From Phaeoceros laevis (taxonomy: Eukaryota > Anthocerotophyta > Anthocerotopsida > Notothyladales): a stretch of DNA of 56,456 nucleotides. The translations under genes were made by a program, and so were the position numbers. Shown one piece after another: positions 20,946-32,200 of the stretch. The notes beneath the pieces were generated by a model that saw only the letters and a program-made list of their open reading frames with translations, ran no database searches and had not been told where the DNA came from. Position 1 is the first letter of the stretch. Each line of letters begins with the position of its first letter. The stretch spans positions 1 to 56,456 of the forward strand of contig JBNGIQ010009385.1 of NCBI GenBank assembly GCA_049999765.1. The letters run 5' to 3'.

Positions 20946-23900
20946 TCAGATGTGCTGGTGGGCTTGGAAAGCGAAGGGGGCTCGGCCGAAGTTCAGGTGA
21001 AGCTCCTGGTCGAGGACTCGCATGCCCACAGTAGGGTAGAGCACGCAGGAAGCACGGTGGTGGAAGCGAAACTTGCGGAGCAGATTGCCATTCTTGGTGA
21101 AGAAAAACTGGTTAGACGCGTGGATCAGGCCCGCCCCCACAACGTCCCCGCTGCCGAAGCCGGGCCCGAGATCTTCCCCGTCTTCTTTGCTTCCGGCGTA
21201 CAGTCTGCCGTCCTCTCCGTGGTAGCCCCACGACTGGGAGTAAGCACCGGGCAGCTCGTCCGTCCTGAAGTGCTTCTTGTCGGAGAAGCCGATGGCCAGC
21301 ATGCCCTTGCTCTCCTGCACCCTCATCTCGAAGTAATACGACCTGCCCCTGAAGGGCGCCGGCTGGTTAGCCTGCACTGCAACAGGGGAATGGGAGCGCC
21401 GGACGTTGAGCGAGGTTGGGAGGACCTCGGGAATGAAGGCTTCCTGCCCGAAGTTGAGCCGCACCAGCTCCATCAGGGAGCGAAGAGCGATGGTGGGGAA
21501 AACGGGGGCCTGCAACGTGTTGGCCACGCACCCCACCATCTCCCCATTCCTCACGAAGAAGAGCTCGTTGGTGCCGTAGTGGATGCCGGCACCCACGGTG
21601 TCTCCGGTGCCGAAGGTGAGCCCGAAGCTCTTTCCCGCCCCCGGCCCGTCGTAGAGGTTCCCGTTGTCGCCATGGTAGGCGAAGGAGTTGCTGTACCAGC
21701 CCACGAGGCTGTCCCTCCTGAAGTCCGCCTTGGTGGTGTAGCCCACGGCGATCTGCCTCGCCTCCCCTTCCTCCACGACAGTCGCCTCGTAGTAGAAGAA
21801 GCTTCTCCGGCACGGGGCAGGCTCGTCGGACTGGACCGCGGCGGCCATGTCCCCTGGCCCGGAGTCTCTGGATCTGGCCTCCAGCGAGTCTGGCGACAGG
21901 AGGAGCATCCCAGGCGTGCAGGAGGTGGCATCGAGGCATCTGGGAACGCATTCTTGCGAGAACCGGTCGAAGCTCACTCTCACGGCGTCGTGGCGTGAGG
22001 AGAGGCCGATTGTAGGGAAGACATCGCCTTTTAGGTTGTTGTCCACAGAGCCCACGACCTTGCCGTTCTTGGTGAAGAAGATCTGCCTGGCAGCGTAGAT
22101 GATGCCTGCTCCAACGGTGTCGTTGGTCTGGAATGAGGGAGCCCCGGGCTTGCCTGCTGATGATCCCTGCTTGTACAGACCGCCGTCGTGGCTGTGGTAG
22201 GCGCAAGAGCCTTCGTGGAGTCCAGGCAGCAGGTTGTTCTGGAAATTCTTCTCGCTGAAACCGATGGCGATTCGGCTGTTGTACCCCTGGTCTGTGACAG
22301 TGAGCTCGAAGTAGTAGGAAGGGAACTTGGTGGAGGGGCAAGCTCGGTCTGCTTGAAGGGACACTGCACTGGGACTAGTACTGTTGGTGGTGGATCCTCC
22401 TGTTCTGGAGCTGTGGGCTACCGAGCGCTTGTTCCTGGAGGTTGCCACAAGCTCTAGGATGGAGCTGCTGATGTTGAGGCACGTCGGCTCCTCCTCGTCC
22501 CCCCCTGCATCATGCAAATGCTCTTCAGCATCGTCCCATTCTTCTTCTGACTCCTCATCATCTGACAATGACAAAACCACATCATCTCCATCCCCCTCAC
22601 TATCCAGCGATGCTGCACTCATTGTCCGGCCTGGCAGACACAAAAAAAAAAGCTTGAGGCCAGGAGATTTATAAGCAACGTCTACAGGTCTGGACTTGCA
22701 AGCAAGCACCTGTGTAAAGTGAAGACTTTTGTACCTGACTCACCAGCTCCTCGCTCCAGACACCTTTGCTCAACCTCCTGCAGCTTGACCCGACAGACTT
22801 GGTCATCAGGTGAGTACAATAGCACATGCTTCAGCATCAGCAGAGCGTCCCCGTGCAGACCCTGCTCCGCCTTCTCCAAAGCTTCCTGCCGATACCTTTG
22901 GCGTCGAGCAGCACACCTGTTTTCCTGCTCCGGGAACTTCTGAAACAGACGACTTCGCACGTCGATGTCCTCCACTCGTATCTTCACAGCCGTTCTGTCG
23001 AAAGGGCTCCTATCCATGCCCTTCTCCAGAAAGGTCCATCTGTCGTAGGTGTGACCATCAGAGCCCTTCACAGGATCAACCATGGTTTCCCAGGTGATGG
23101 GATCCTGGTACCACTTACAGCTGGAACTGGCACTCACCGTGTTCACCTTCTCCAGCTCGGCCAACACCTGCAAGCAGCTCAAGATCTCACCTGTGTTAGC
23201 CACCAGTTCCAAGGGCACTCACTCACTCCACATACATGTATGTATGTCCCACATGTATACTTGTCCATGATCAATCACGAAAAGCAAATCTAATCCAGAT
23301 CTCACATGAGCCAGCATCTTCTCCATGTCCTCGGTCTGTGGATTTTCAGCCATGCCTTTTATCTGCGAGATGGCATCTGGCTCCAGTACTCCTTCAAAGC
23401 CTTTGGTTTTGATTGCTGCAAAAACCGGCTGACACATGTCAACCAGGCCTCTCTGCACCGAGGGGTGATTGATCTCCTTTTGCTTGGAGCTGGAACTACC
23501 AGCATCTGAGCCAAGAGCTCTCGTGAACTCCAGCATTTCAGCGTTGTCAAGCACAACCTGCATCACCAAGTCATAAACGATTTATGCCTCCACGCGAGGT
23601 CCTGTTTCATTTTTTCATCTGTGTGCGAAGGCAAAACTATGCCCTAGTTATGCGCCGGTGAGAAGCATACATCCAGTATGGTGAACAACAGCTTGGATTG
23701 GAAAGAAGTCATCACACGCTCTCGCAGCAGTTGGAGCCTGGTCCGTGTCTTCTTGGAATTCCAGATAGCCCTTAAGAATCCCTTGCTGAGAATAGATTTT
23801 GCTTCCTTGTCTGCCAGCTCCAGGTCTTTCTTCAGAGCGGCTGCAATACACCAGAATTGCAAACCTTGAGAGCATAAGCAGAGACAAGTTTGCAGCTATT

Positions 23901-24146
23901 CAAAAGCTTCTTGAACTATTAGCCGGCTGTTGATGTACCCATAGCCCGTGCCGCGGTGCTGTGTTGAGAAATTCCAGTCCCTTTTTCCTGAAGGAGCCTG
24001 ATGTTGTATCGCAAATCCTTGACGAACCGCTCCAGTTCCTTGGCCCAGCTGCGATTCCATTCTCGGTCACTGCTCAGCTGGTCTAGCGTCTGTAGGAGAG
24101 CATTCGCCACAGTGATGGTTCCAGAAAGGGTGAAAACTTCTGCCAT
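20946..24146 (-). CDS. U-box E3 ligase with three SPRY domains
   Basis: Five exons (24146-23939, 23840-23671, 23557-23306, 23167-22744, 22630-20946) join with matching phases to 912 residues. Residues 1-210 are helical and resemble the N-terminal domain of plant U-box proteins. A U-box lies at about 230-295 (DPITWETMVDPV, SDGHTYDR). A helical linker and an acidic segment (DDEESEEEWDDAEE) follow. Three tandem SPRY repeats then fill about 455-905; each has a YYFE strand, an IA(I/V)G turn, a GTGD/GSGDVVGAG-type turn and FFTKNG or FFVRNG. U-boxes recruit E2 enzymes and SPRY domains bind partners, so this is probably a ubiquitin ligase analogous in layout to animal TRIM proteins. The junction between U-box and SPRY exons is strong: GAGCTG|GTGAGT to CTGCCAG|GCCGG. 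Confidence 0.88.
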
Positions 24147-24928
24147 TCAGGACTGCAGAGATCCCGGCAACTTGCAACTTGCGCCGGATCTTGTGAGGAA
24201 CGTCGATGACCCACGCGTGCGGCTGACACATTCCTCTCTCTGATGCTACCGTAAAAACAGAGGAGTTGTACATCCGTGGACAAGCCATGCCCTCCCCATC
24301 TAGGTGGGAGGGCTCCCTTCACAGGGAAGGCTCCCGTTGACGTGCTGAGGCGTCACATCCCTACACATCACATCAGTATCTCATCACATCTCATCACTAC
24401 CCCAATACATCCCATCACTACCCATCACATCCCATTACTATCCCGCGTAGAGAAATATGGTTCAGGACAGTTAATCCAGTTAATGCAGTTAATGCCCGTG
24501 GAACTTGACGCGTCGAGGTATATGGTTCCGGGGCAGTTAACGCAGCGCCCTTCCCAAAGCGTACTCCCCATGCACGGCTGGGCATCACCCATGTATGACC
24601 CTATGATGCTACTGGGCCATGGCAGCGCATGCCTCATAGTGGCGGCATTACCCCAAGCCTCCGAACGAAGCTGGGCACAAACTGGCAGGCACCCCATCAC
24701 AGAGGTGATCCGGGCCGGGGAGGCCTAACTCTGGAGTTCTATCTGATGCTATCCCCATGGACCCCATCCATGGAAGGTAATTACCAACTACTTTTCAGAC
24801 TTCACAGAAAAACGCAACCTAGACTGGTTGATACATTAGAGTCTCTTCCCATCCTACATTGTATGTACATGAGGTTGTACACAATTGTGACATTTAATAA
24901 GGACATCGAATACAGCGGTGCATCCAAC
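24147..24928. other. Intergenic, low-complexity
   Basis: Contains a CATCACATC-rich microsatellite at about 24350-24450 and short GTTAATCCAGTTAATGCAG-type repeats. No gene was recognised. Confidence 0.5.
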
Positions 24929-27743
24929 TTAAGCGGCAACGGCTGTAGCCGGAGACGGAGACAAGAGCACTTGTTGCAGTGTGCGGGCAGCAAGTCGCTT
25001 CGTGATTCCTCCAGCAACTCGCCCACTCATAGCCTGTGCTTCTGGTTGCGACAGAACCTGCAGCAGACCCAAATGGTGAAACCCCAATACACACAGGCAA
25101 ACCTAGTTGCAACCATTCAACAGCAAGCCATAGTGACAAGACGCACCTCGACAATAGGTTGCAGCATTCTCAACTCGAAGCCCCTGGAACTCTGTAACAG
25201 ACCCCAGACTCGCAAAACCTGTCCCCGCAGAGTCAGCAGGGCGGCTTGCTCGTTCTCTTTCATGCGAATAAAGCCTGCACTACCTCCTCCAGGTATGAAA
25301 GACCGCAAGGGCTCAGGAACCGACTTGTAGCTGTCAATAGCAGTGCCTACAATCAAAGCTTCCATCACTCTAACGGCCTCCTTCTCAATCAGGATTCTAA
25401 GATCATCCCCCCCTTGGCCCAGTACAAGTTGCAACACAGGTTGCAACACGTCCTTTGCATTGTAATCAGAATCTTTTCGGCCTTGAGTGAGCAAGTTTTC
25501 CAGCCTATTCCACCTGCACAAAACGCTTCAGTGTGAGTTTCTCAAGGAGCAACTAGTGAAGAGAGAGAACCCCAACAACTTACAAAGTCCATTGTCACCT
25601 GAAAGTGCCATCCTTGAATAAGAGTTCGATGAGAGCATCCCGCAGGTAAGGATTTGGATCCGTCAGAAGCCGTTTGGCAAAGTAAGGGTAGGAAGCAGCA
25701 AGCACCTTGAAATTCGGGTCAGTGTATAGCGCCAGTCCCTCCAACACAGTGAGTGATCGTAGAATTAGCGCATAGTACGCGGGAACTGCAAAAAAAAAAT
25801 CTGTCAGCTGGTCTAGTGGCTGGCACATGCAAGAGAGGAAGAACAGATGAGTTAACGAGGAAAGTGACACACCATTAAAGGGATACTGATACAGGACACC
25901 CCCCAGCCCATCAACTATAGTCTTGAAGTTGAGCTCACTAACAGTTGCAGTCAGCACATCATCAAAGAAGTTCTTCAATGCTGGGACAATAGGAGACACA
26001 TCCACTTCGGGTGACAAAAAATCAAGAGCATAATAGTCACGTGCCATTGCATCGTAGTCGCGATTAACAAGGTGGACTACATGTCCAATGATGGCAAACC
26101 GAGCCTGCTCAGGGGTTTCACTCATCATCCCGAAGTCAAGAAATGCAAGCTTCCCATCTAGAGTGGCAAGGAGATTCCCTGGATGTGGATCTGCATGAAA
26201 ATAGCCGTACTCAAGAAGTTGCCTGAGACTGCACTGGATACCAGTGTCCACGATCTGCAAAATGTCAAGCCCCTGCTTTCCTATTGCATCCTGCTCGCTA
26301 AGCTTTATGCCTTCGATCCAATCCATCGTGAGGACCTTGTGGCTTGTGCCATCCCAAAATACTCCAGGAACCACTACATCTGCTCGGTCGCCATACAGCT
26401 GTGCAAATCTCCTAGCATTCCGTCCCTCCTGTAGAAGAACTCAATGTGAGGACTGAAATGATACTTGCCCTTGAAAAAGAGAGGAAGGTGCAAGGTGGAT
26501 GAAAACCTGCACATAATTGAGCTCCTGATAGACTCTTTTGGCAAACTCATCCAAAAGGTTGACGGAACTTGTAGTCAATATGTCGACATATTTGTCTACC
26601 AGTTGGCATAGTCCCCTGAGCAGATAGAAGTCCAAGCCGATGGCCTCTTCGATACCTGGACGTTGAACTTTCACGGCAACATCAGCTCCCGTTGAGCTCC
26701 AACGTGCCTTATACACCTGACCCAAGCTGGCGGCTGCGATTGGCTCGGGGGTGATGGCAGAAAATAAGGACTCAAGTGGCCTCCCTAGCTCCTTTTCTAT
26801 ACAAAGAAATGCATCCTTCGTTGGAAAAGTTGGTAGAGCGTCCTGGAAACAGGTACCCAACCCAGTCAGAAATAGCAGACACAATGAGAGTAGTAAGTGA
26901 CAGGAATATCTGGTAAAGAGTGTAGGTACAACCACAATCCCTACCTGAAGCTCAGCAAGCTCTTCCAGAAACTCGGGTGGGCAGAGATCAGGCCTTGTTG
27001 AGAGGCCCTGCCCAACTTTGACGAATGTCGGTCCCAGTCTTGTAAGCCTCACCCTCAACTCGATAGCACGCTGTCTCAACTTTTGCTGAGCCTGGCCCCG
27101 TTGTTTGTCGATGAATAAAGTCAAAGCGAACGTTCCTAAGGAAGCCAGGATGTCCAAGGTTCTACTTGCAACCTAGGCGAAAAACTCTTTGCTGGTCAGC
27201 TCGCAGCCCCTCAACAGGAAGCAAGGCACCTCTGTCTAGCAACATAGACTCAGCTGGAGGTTGACAGACCTTGAACGGTTGTCTGCCATAAACTTGAGAG
27301 AGCCGAAGGGGACTGTACACTGGGGCATCGACTGCTCGTCCTGCAGCTCTTGCCTCTGCCATAGCTTCATCTGCGCTAAATTTCTCCTCCGACCTGCTGG
27401 TGGTGGTCAAGCTAGAAGAAGAGTTCATCAAAGCTGCATCCCGCGCCCTGTCCAAAGATTTTGTGACCCCGCCTCGTGCACCAGCAGCCCCGTTGGAATT
27501 CACAGAGTCATTCCCTTTCGTCCGATCTCTGATAACCACAGTGCCTGAGGGTGACTCAGCTAAGACCGCCTTGATCGTTCCGCAAACATGCCCGTGTTTG
27601 ACAGATTGCCAGCCATACCCAGTCCTGCCAAAGTTGGTGTGCACAAGCTCTCCCGGTCCAATGGTATGGACCAGCAGATGCGGTTTCGAGCCAGGGCTAC
27701 CGTAGGCCATGGGTGTCTGAAGATGTGAAGCCGCAGAAGCCAT
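24929..27743 (-). CDS. ABC1K3: Plastid ABC1/UbiB-family atypical kinase (ABC1K3-like)
   Basis: Seven exons (27743-27270, 27172-26945, 26842-26507, 26428-25873, 25785-25599, 25513-25147, 25057-24929) join in phase to 758 residues. ABC1-family marks are all present: KVGQ in the N-terminal extension (about 213), the Ala-rich nucleotide loop AAASLGQVYKARW, the lysine strand VAVKVQRPG, the catalytic segment HADPHPGN and the metal-binding DFGM. The long C-terminal part (WNRLENLL..G, KDVLQPVLQLVLG, a final RVAGGI..RLAARTLQQ) is what I recall for Arabidopsis ABC1K3, a plastoglobule kinase affecting prenylquinone metabolism. The first 150 residues are Ser/Ala-rich and suit a plastid transit peptide plus linker. 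The intron ending TTTTTCGCCTAG is easy to miss because the exon-1 frame reads into it. Confidence 0.9.
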
Positions 27744-28930
27744 TCTTCGTCACAAGCTGCTCCTAGCTGATAGTCAAAATGAGGTTCAGCCAGCCCAGGT
27801 GATGGGAGACGTCGCGCGCGCAATCAAACGAATGCCCTCGGCGCTGAGCTCCTGTGGCTCTTGCGTGCCCTCTCGGCATCTAGACGTGTGGTGCCAATCG
27901 ACGACAGCTCGTGAAACATCAACAACCGGCTTTCGCGAACTTTAATGAAACGTGATCCTTACTCAGGGTCAGTTGCGAGCCCGTACAAGCACCTCATTGG
28001 CGCGAATCTCGAGCCGGAAGTTCACCTCAAGCTCGGACAGCGGGAGGAGTCACTACGGACGAGGGAACCTGCTGATTGCCGATGAATGTGGTGTTGTCAC
28101 CGGTAGCCCGCCCACATTACTAGTCGACTGGTAGCTTGTGAACATAAACCGACCAGGGAATTGCTATGCTCGTTGTTTGGAGCAGGTGCGCATTCCGACA
28201 TGTTTCCCCTGGACAGAGCCTAGGCCTTCCTTGAACTGTCCAATTTCGGAAGCTAGCTCCCATCTTTTCCTGATCAAACTTGCAGCTTAACAACCAGGGC
28301 TGCATCACCCGCCGCTCCGACAGTAGCTACGAGGCAACAGAATCTAGGCATTGATGAAAAAGATTTTGGGCTTCCCAGCAAGCGGCGTAGGGGCACACAG
28401 CACGATGACGGACAGTAATATATAAGCCGCTCACGGTGAAACCCAAGATTTTCATCAACGCCGCTTTCTATGCAAACATAAACCCAGCAATGCCAGCTTG
28501 GAAGCAACTGATGCCACCCAACCTCCCTTTTTCAAAATTGCCACACTGCGCCTTGTGAACTGCGTAGCATTTACCCGCCATTTACGTTATGCAGAGGGGA
28601 CAGGGCTCCATTTGATGACGGTGCAAAGAAAACACATGTTGGTGGGACTGGTGAGGAGAAACGCCTCTGAATCATCACTCCAAAGTCTTCATCCGGCTGC
28701 TTTGCAGCTCTTGGTTTGGCCTCGTTCCAAGACTGGAACAACGAGCGCCTTCTGCCCAGCAAAACAACCAGCAAATCCCATTCATCTATTTTTGCAGCAC
28801 GATGAATTTTAAGGTGAGGCTTATGCCATCTCTCTTCTGCGGCAGGCCGGGCACAACTAACAGCTAGAACTTTGAAGCAAACACATGAAAACATCCTTGT
28901 TGTATTGATTTGGGTCCCCGGAGGGGATGG
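27744..28930. other. Intergenic region with dispersed repeats
   Basis: 27796-27838 is nearly identical to 34942-34984. 28040-28470 belongs to repeat family R. A TAATATATAAGC stretch near 28418 looks like a TATA box but no gene follows. Nothing else was recognised. Confidence 0.5.
28040..28470 (+). repeat. Dispersed repeat family R, copy 3
   Basis: Shares CCTGCTGATTGCCG, the GTCGACTGGTAGCTTGTG region and GGAGCAGGTGCGCATT with 8490-8640. It is the most diverged of the three copies. Confidence 0.6.
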
Positions 28931-29124
28931 GGTGCGCCAGGCGATGGAGATAGTGCAAAACCAAAGCGACACGCGCTGAACCGAGGTAGCAAGCTACCAC
29001 ATTGGTCCTGCCCCCTGAAAGAAATTAGATTAATATCATGTGGATCGATGATCCACGTATCAGATATTAAACTGATAAGAACAGATACTACACTTGATCT
29101 TAGCCAAAAGGCCGAGAAAGGTAT
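28931..29124 (-). ncRNA. U2: U2 spliceosomal snRNA gene (variant)
   Basis: Minus strand. The first 65 bases match the conserved U2 5' end: ATACCTTTCTCGGCCTTTTG, then the branch-point recognition element GTAGTA and the stem IIa region. Stem IIb is GTGGATC-ATC-GATCCAC, perfectly paired though its bases differ from the usual GGG/CCC version, so the change is compensated. Stem III (GGTAG-CTTG-CTACC) and the stem IV loop (TTGCAC..CTCCA), ending GGCGCACC, are present, for a length of 194 bases. U2 pairs with the intron branch site in the nucleus. One odd point: the Sm-binding site reads AATTTCTTTCAGG, not the usual uninterrupted T run followed by G. This copy may be a weakly expressed variant. Confidence 0.9.
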
Positions 29125-29147
29125 ACAGTATCAGTAGCCCATGCCCG

Positions 29148-29154
29148 TTTATGA
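29148..29154 (-). promoter_or_regulatory. TATA-like element of the U2 gene
   Basis: TCATAAA centred 27 bases upstream of the U2 start. The USE-TATA spacing suits RNA polymerase II snRNA promoters in plants. Confidence 0.5.
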
Positions 29155-29186
29155 CCACGCTATTTGCAGCGTCTACGTCTTCCACT

Positions 29187-29197
29187 CAATATGGGGT
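29187..29197 (-). promoter_or_regulatory. Plant snRNA upstream sequence element (USE)
   Basis: ACCCCATATTG on the minus strand matches 8 of 11 positions of the plant USE consensus RTCCCACATCG. It begins 73 bases before the U2 start, as expected for plant snRNA genes. Confidence 0.65.
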
Positions 29198-29274
29198 ATT
29201 TATCTACTCAGCAAAGTCTCCGGCTTGTTTTCTCATTTCTGCCCGTGATCTTGTGAAGTTGAATGTAAACCTCT

Positions 29275-32200
29275 ATGTCGGCGTTAGCGAAGGGTGCATA
29301 TCTTACCAAGCACCCGTCGAGGAGTGTCGTTGATTCATCTGTCCCCAAGAGCAGAAGCTTGAGGTTTTACAAAGGTGGTAATCAGCAAGTCAAACACGAG
29401 ACGCATATAATCTTCAATTCTTCAGAACACCGGCTGGAGAATAAGGTCCTTGTTTTCTCTTCACCACCTTCGAGCTGTGATTCATCCATGTGTTCGTGTT
29501 GCCTTGCCCTCACACAGGTCCAAACTCGCTTGCAGGGAGGTTGTCTTGGCCCAGAATTCAAGCTCACAAAGGCTGCTGCAGTGTTAGACAGTGCTTGTGG
29601 CCCCAAGTTGGTGGATTCTCGGATATTGGTGGATTCTCGGATAGACATCTTGGACCCTGCAGATCAGCATGGCCACTCAGGAGTACGATGGTGTTCGTCC
29701 GTCTCTTCTTCGAAGCAAGGAGACGAAGGAAGCCATGACGAGAAGCAGAAACAGCTTTGGCAAAATCTCCTCGCAAACCCCTCAGATTGGGTGGATGAAA
29801 GGCTGGACAAGGCAAGGCATTCGCACCCACAGCAGCTTGATACATCTTGCAGGCACAGGATGAGACGAACGTTCAGGTCTGTCCTGGATGACAATACCCT
29901 GACCCCGATGCTCCACGTTGCTTGCAGAGAAGTACACGGCACCCAGACTTCCGACACAAGAGGTCAGGGGAAGCACTGTGGCTAAGCAACCGGCAGAAAC
30001 CTTTATGGGTGGATTCTTGGCTTGCCAAAATGAGTGGTCAGCTAGAAAGGAGCCTGGGAGGGTCCTTCCATGTCAGGTCTTCTGTATCTGGTGGTCAAAT
30101 TGCCAGTCTTGCCGAGCAGGGACACCTCGATATGGCGCTGGATGTCCTGTGGAGCACGGGCGATGAGGGTGTTGTCCCGTCGGCAGATATCTACCGATCT
30201 CTTTTAAAGGCATGCACCAAGAAGAAGGCCCTTGTTCAGGCTAAGCGGGTACATGCTCATTTAGCCAAAAACGGGTTGGAGCGTACCAGGTTTTTGGGTG
30301 AATCTGTGGTGAGCACACTTGTCAAGTGTGGTGGGCTAGAAGATGCGCTTGAGGTGTTTCGCAGATTGCCAAAGCGAAGTGTTTTCTCATGGACAGCCTT
30401 GATCACTGGGTATTCTTCGTCTGGGCAAGGTAAGGAGGCACTGAGATTGTACAGGTGGATGCAAGAGGAAGGTGTGCGGCCAGATGCATATACTTTTGTT
30501 AGCCTACTGAAAGCTTGTGGAGGCATACCCGACCTGGAGGAGGGCAAGAGCATCCATGCTGAAGCTGTGAAGTACAGGTGTGAAGCTGATTTGTTTGTAC
30601 AGACGTGCTTGATTGACATGTATGCCAAGTGTGGAAGCATTGCAGATGCGAAGAATGTGTTTGCCACATTATCTCACCCTGATGTAGTGTCATGGAATGT
30701 GATGCTCACAGCCTATGTGGAGCAGGGGCAAGCTGGGGAAGCCCTACAACTGTATGAGCAAATGCGGGAGCAAGGCATGATTCCGAGCAATCGGACTTTT
30801 GTAAGCGTGTTTCAAGCCTGTGCCATGCTTGCCGAGAAGGAAGAAGCTGTTTGGGTGAATGGACATTCTAGTAAAGTAAAGTCACTCGCAAAGGGAAAAG
30901 CAGTACATGATGATGCATGCAGGAAGGGCTGCGAGTCAGATGTTTATGTTGCTAGCACCCTGGTTAGCATGTACGGCAAGTGTGGGAGTATTGTGGATGC
31001 GAAGAATGTGTTTGACGGGGTGCTACACTGTGACGTAGTGGCATGGAATGCCATGCTGACAGTACATGTTGAGCTGGGTCAATCAGACAAGGCTTTGCAG
31101 CTCTATGCTCAAATGCGAGAGCAAGGTGTGAGTCCAAACAATCGCACCTTCGTGAGTGTACTTCAAGCCTTTGCCGTACTAGCAGACAAGGACGAGGATG
31201 TGATGGTCCATGGACTATCCATCAAAGGGAAGTCGCATGAGAAGGGGAAGGTGATATATGCTGACATTTGCAGGAGGGGTTGTAGGTCAGATGTGTTTGT
31301 TGGTACCACAGCCATTAGTATGTTTGCTAAATGTGGCAGCGTCGAAGATGCACAGAACGTGTTTGATGGGCTGCCCCAGTGCAATGTGGTATCATGGAAT
31401 GCGATGCTTGCTGCTTATGTTGAGCAGGGCCAAGCAGAGGAGGCATTGGTGTTATATGAAAAAATGCCAGAGCATAGTGTGACACCAGATGCTTGGACCT
31501 ATGTTCGAGTGATTCAAGCATGTGGCATGCTTGCGGAAAAGGACGAAGCTGTTCTGGTGGATGGACGACTACTTAAAGTCAAGTCGCTGGAACAGAGTAG
31601 AGTACTACATGCTGCTGTTTTTGCACAAGGGTTGGGTTCAGACGTCTTTGTTGGTAGCACTCTGGTGAGTGTGTACGGGAAGTGTTGGAGCATTGTGGAT
31701 GCAAATTGTTTGTTTGATGGGTTGTCCCAACGTGATGTGGTGGTTTGGAACGCTTTGCTCACATCACATGTCGAACAGAGGCAAGCAGCAGATGCGTTTA
31801 AACTCTATGTGCGTATGCGAGCTGAAGGCACGAGTCCAGATGAGTGGACTTTTGTGAGCGCACTGCATGCCTGCCACATTCTTGCAGAGGAGGAAGACAA
31901 GGTTACACTAGATGGGATATCCACTAAAGTAAGTTCTCTAGAAAAGGGGAAAGCAATACATGCTGACGCTGAAATGCAGGGCTGCAATGCCGATGTCTTT
32001 CTTGGAAGTGTCCTGGTCATTTTGTATGGGAAGTGTGGGAGTATGGCAGATGCACAGAAGGTGTTTGATGATTTACCCAAGCGGGATGTGGTGGCGTGGA
32101 ACTCAATTCTTGCAGCTTATGTCGAGCAGGATGAAGCAGAAAAAGCTCTTCAGCTCTACGAACTATTTATAGAGAAGGATTTGAGTCCAGATGCATGGAC

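Noticed and set aside
20952-21998. 348-codon plus-strand frame opposite the SPRY exon
   Set aside because: The minus strand encodes three SPRY repeats in phase with four other exons; the antisense frame has no family signature.
27173-27269. Apparent frameshift in the ABC1K gene
   Set aside because: A GT-AG intron with a pyrimidine-rich end (TTTTTCGCCTAG) joins the exons exactly in phase, so no frameshift is needed.
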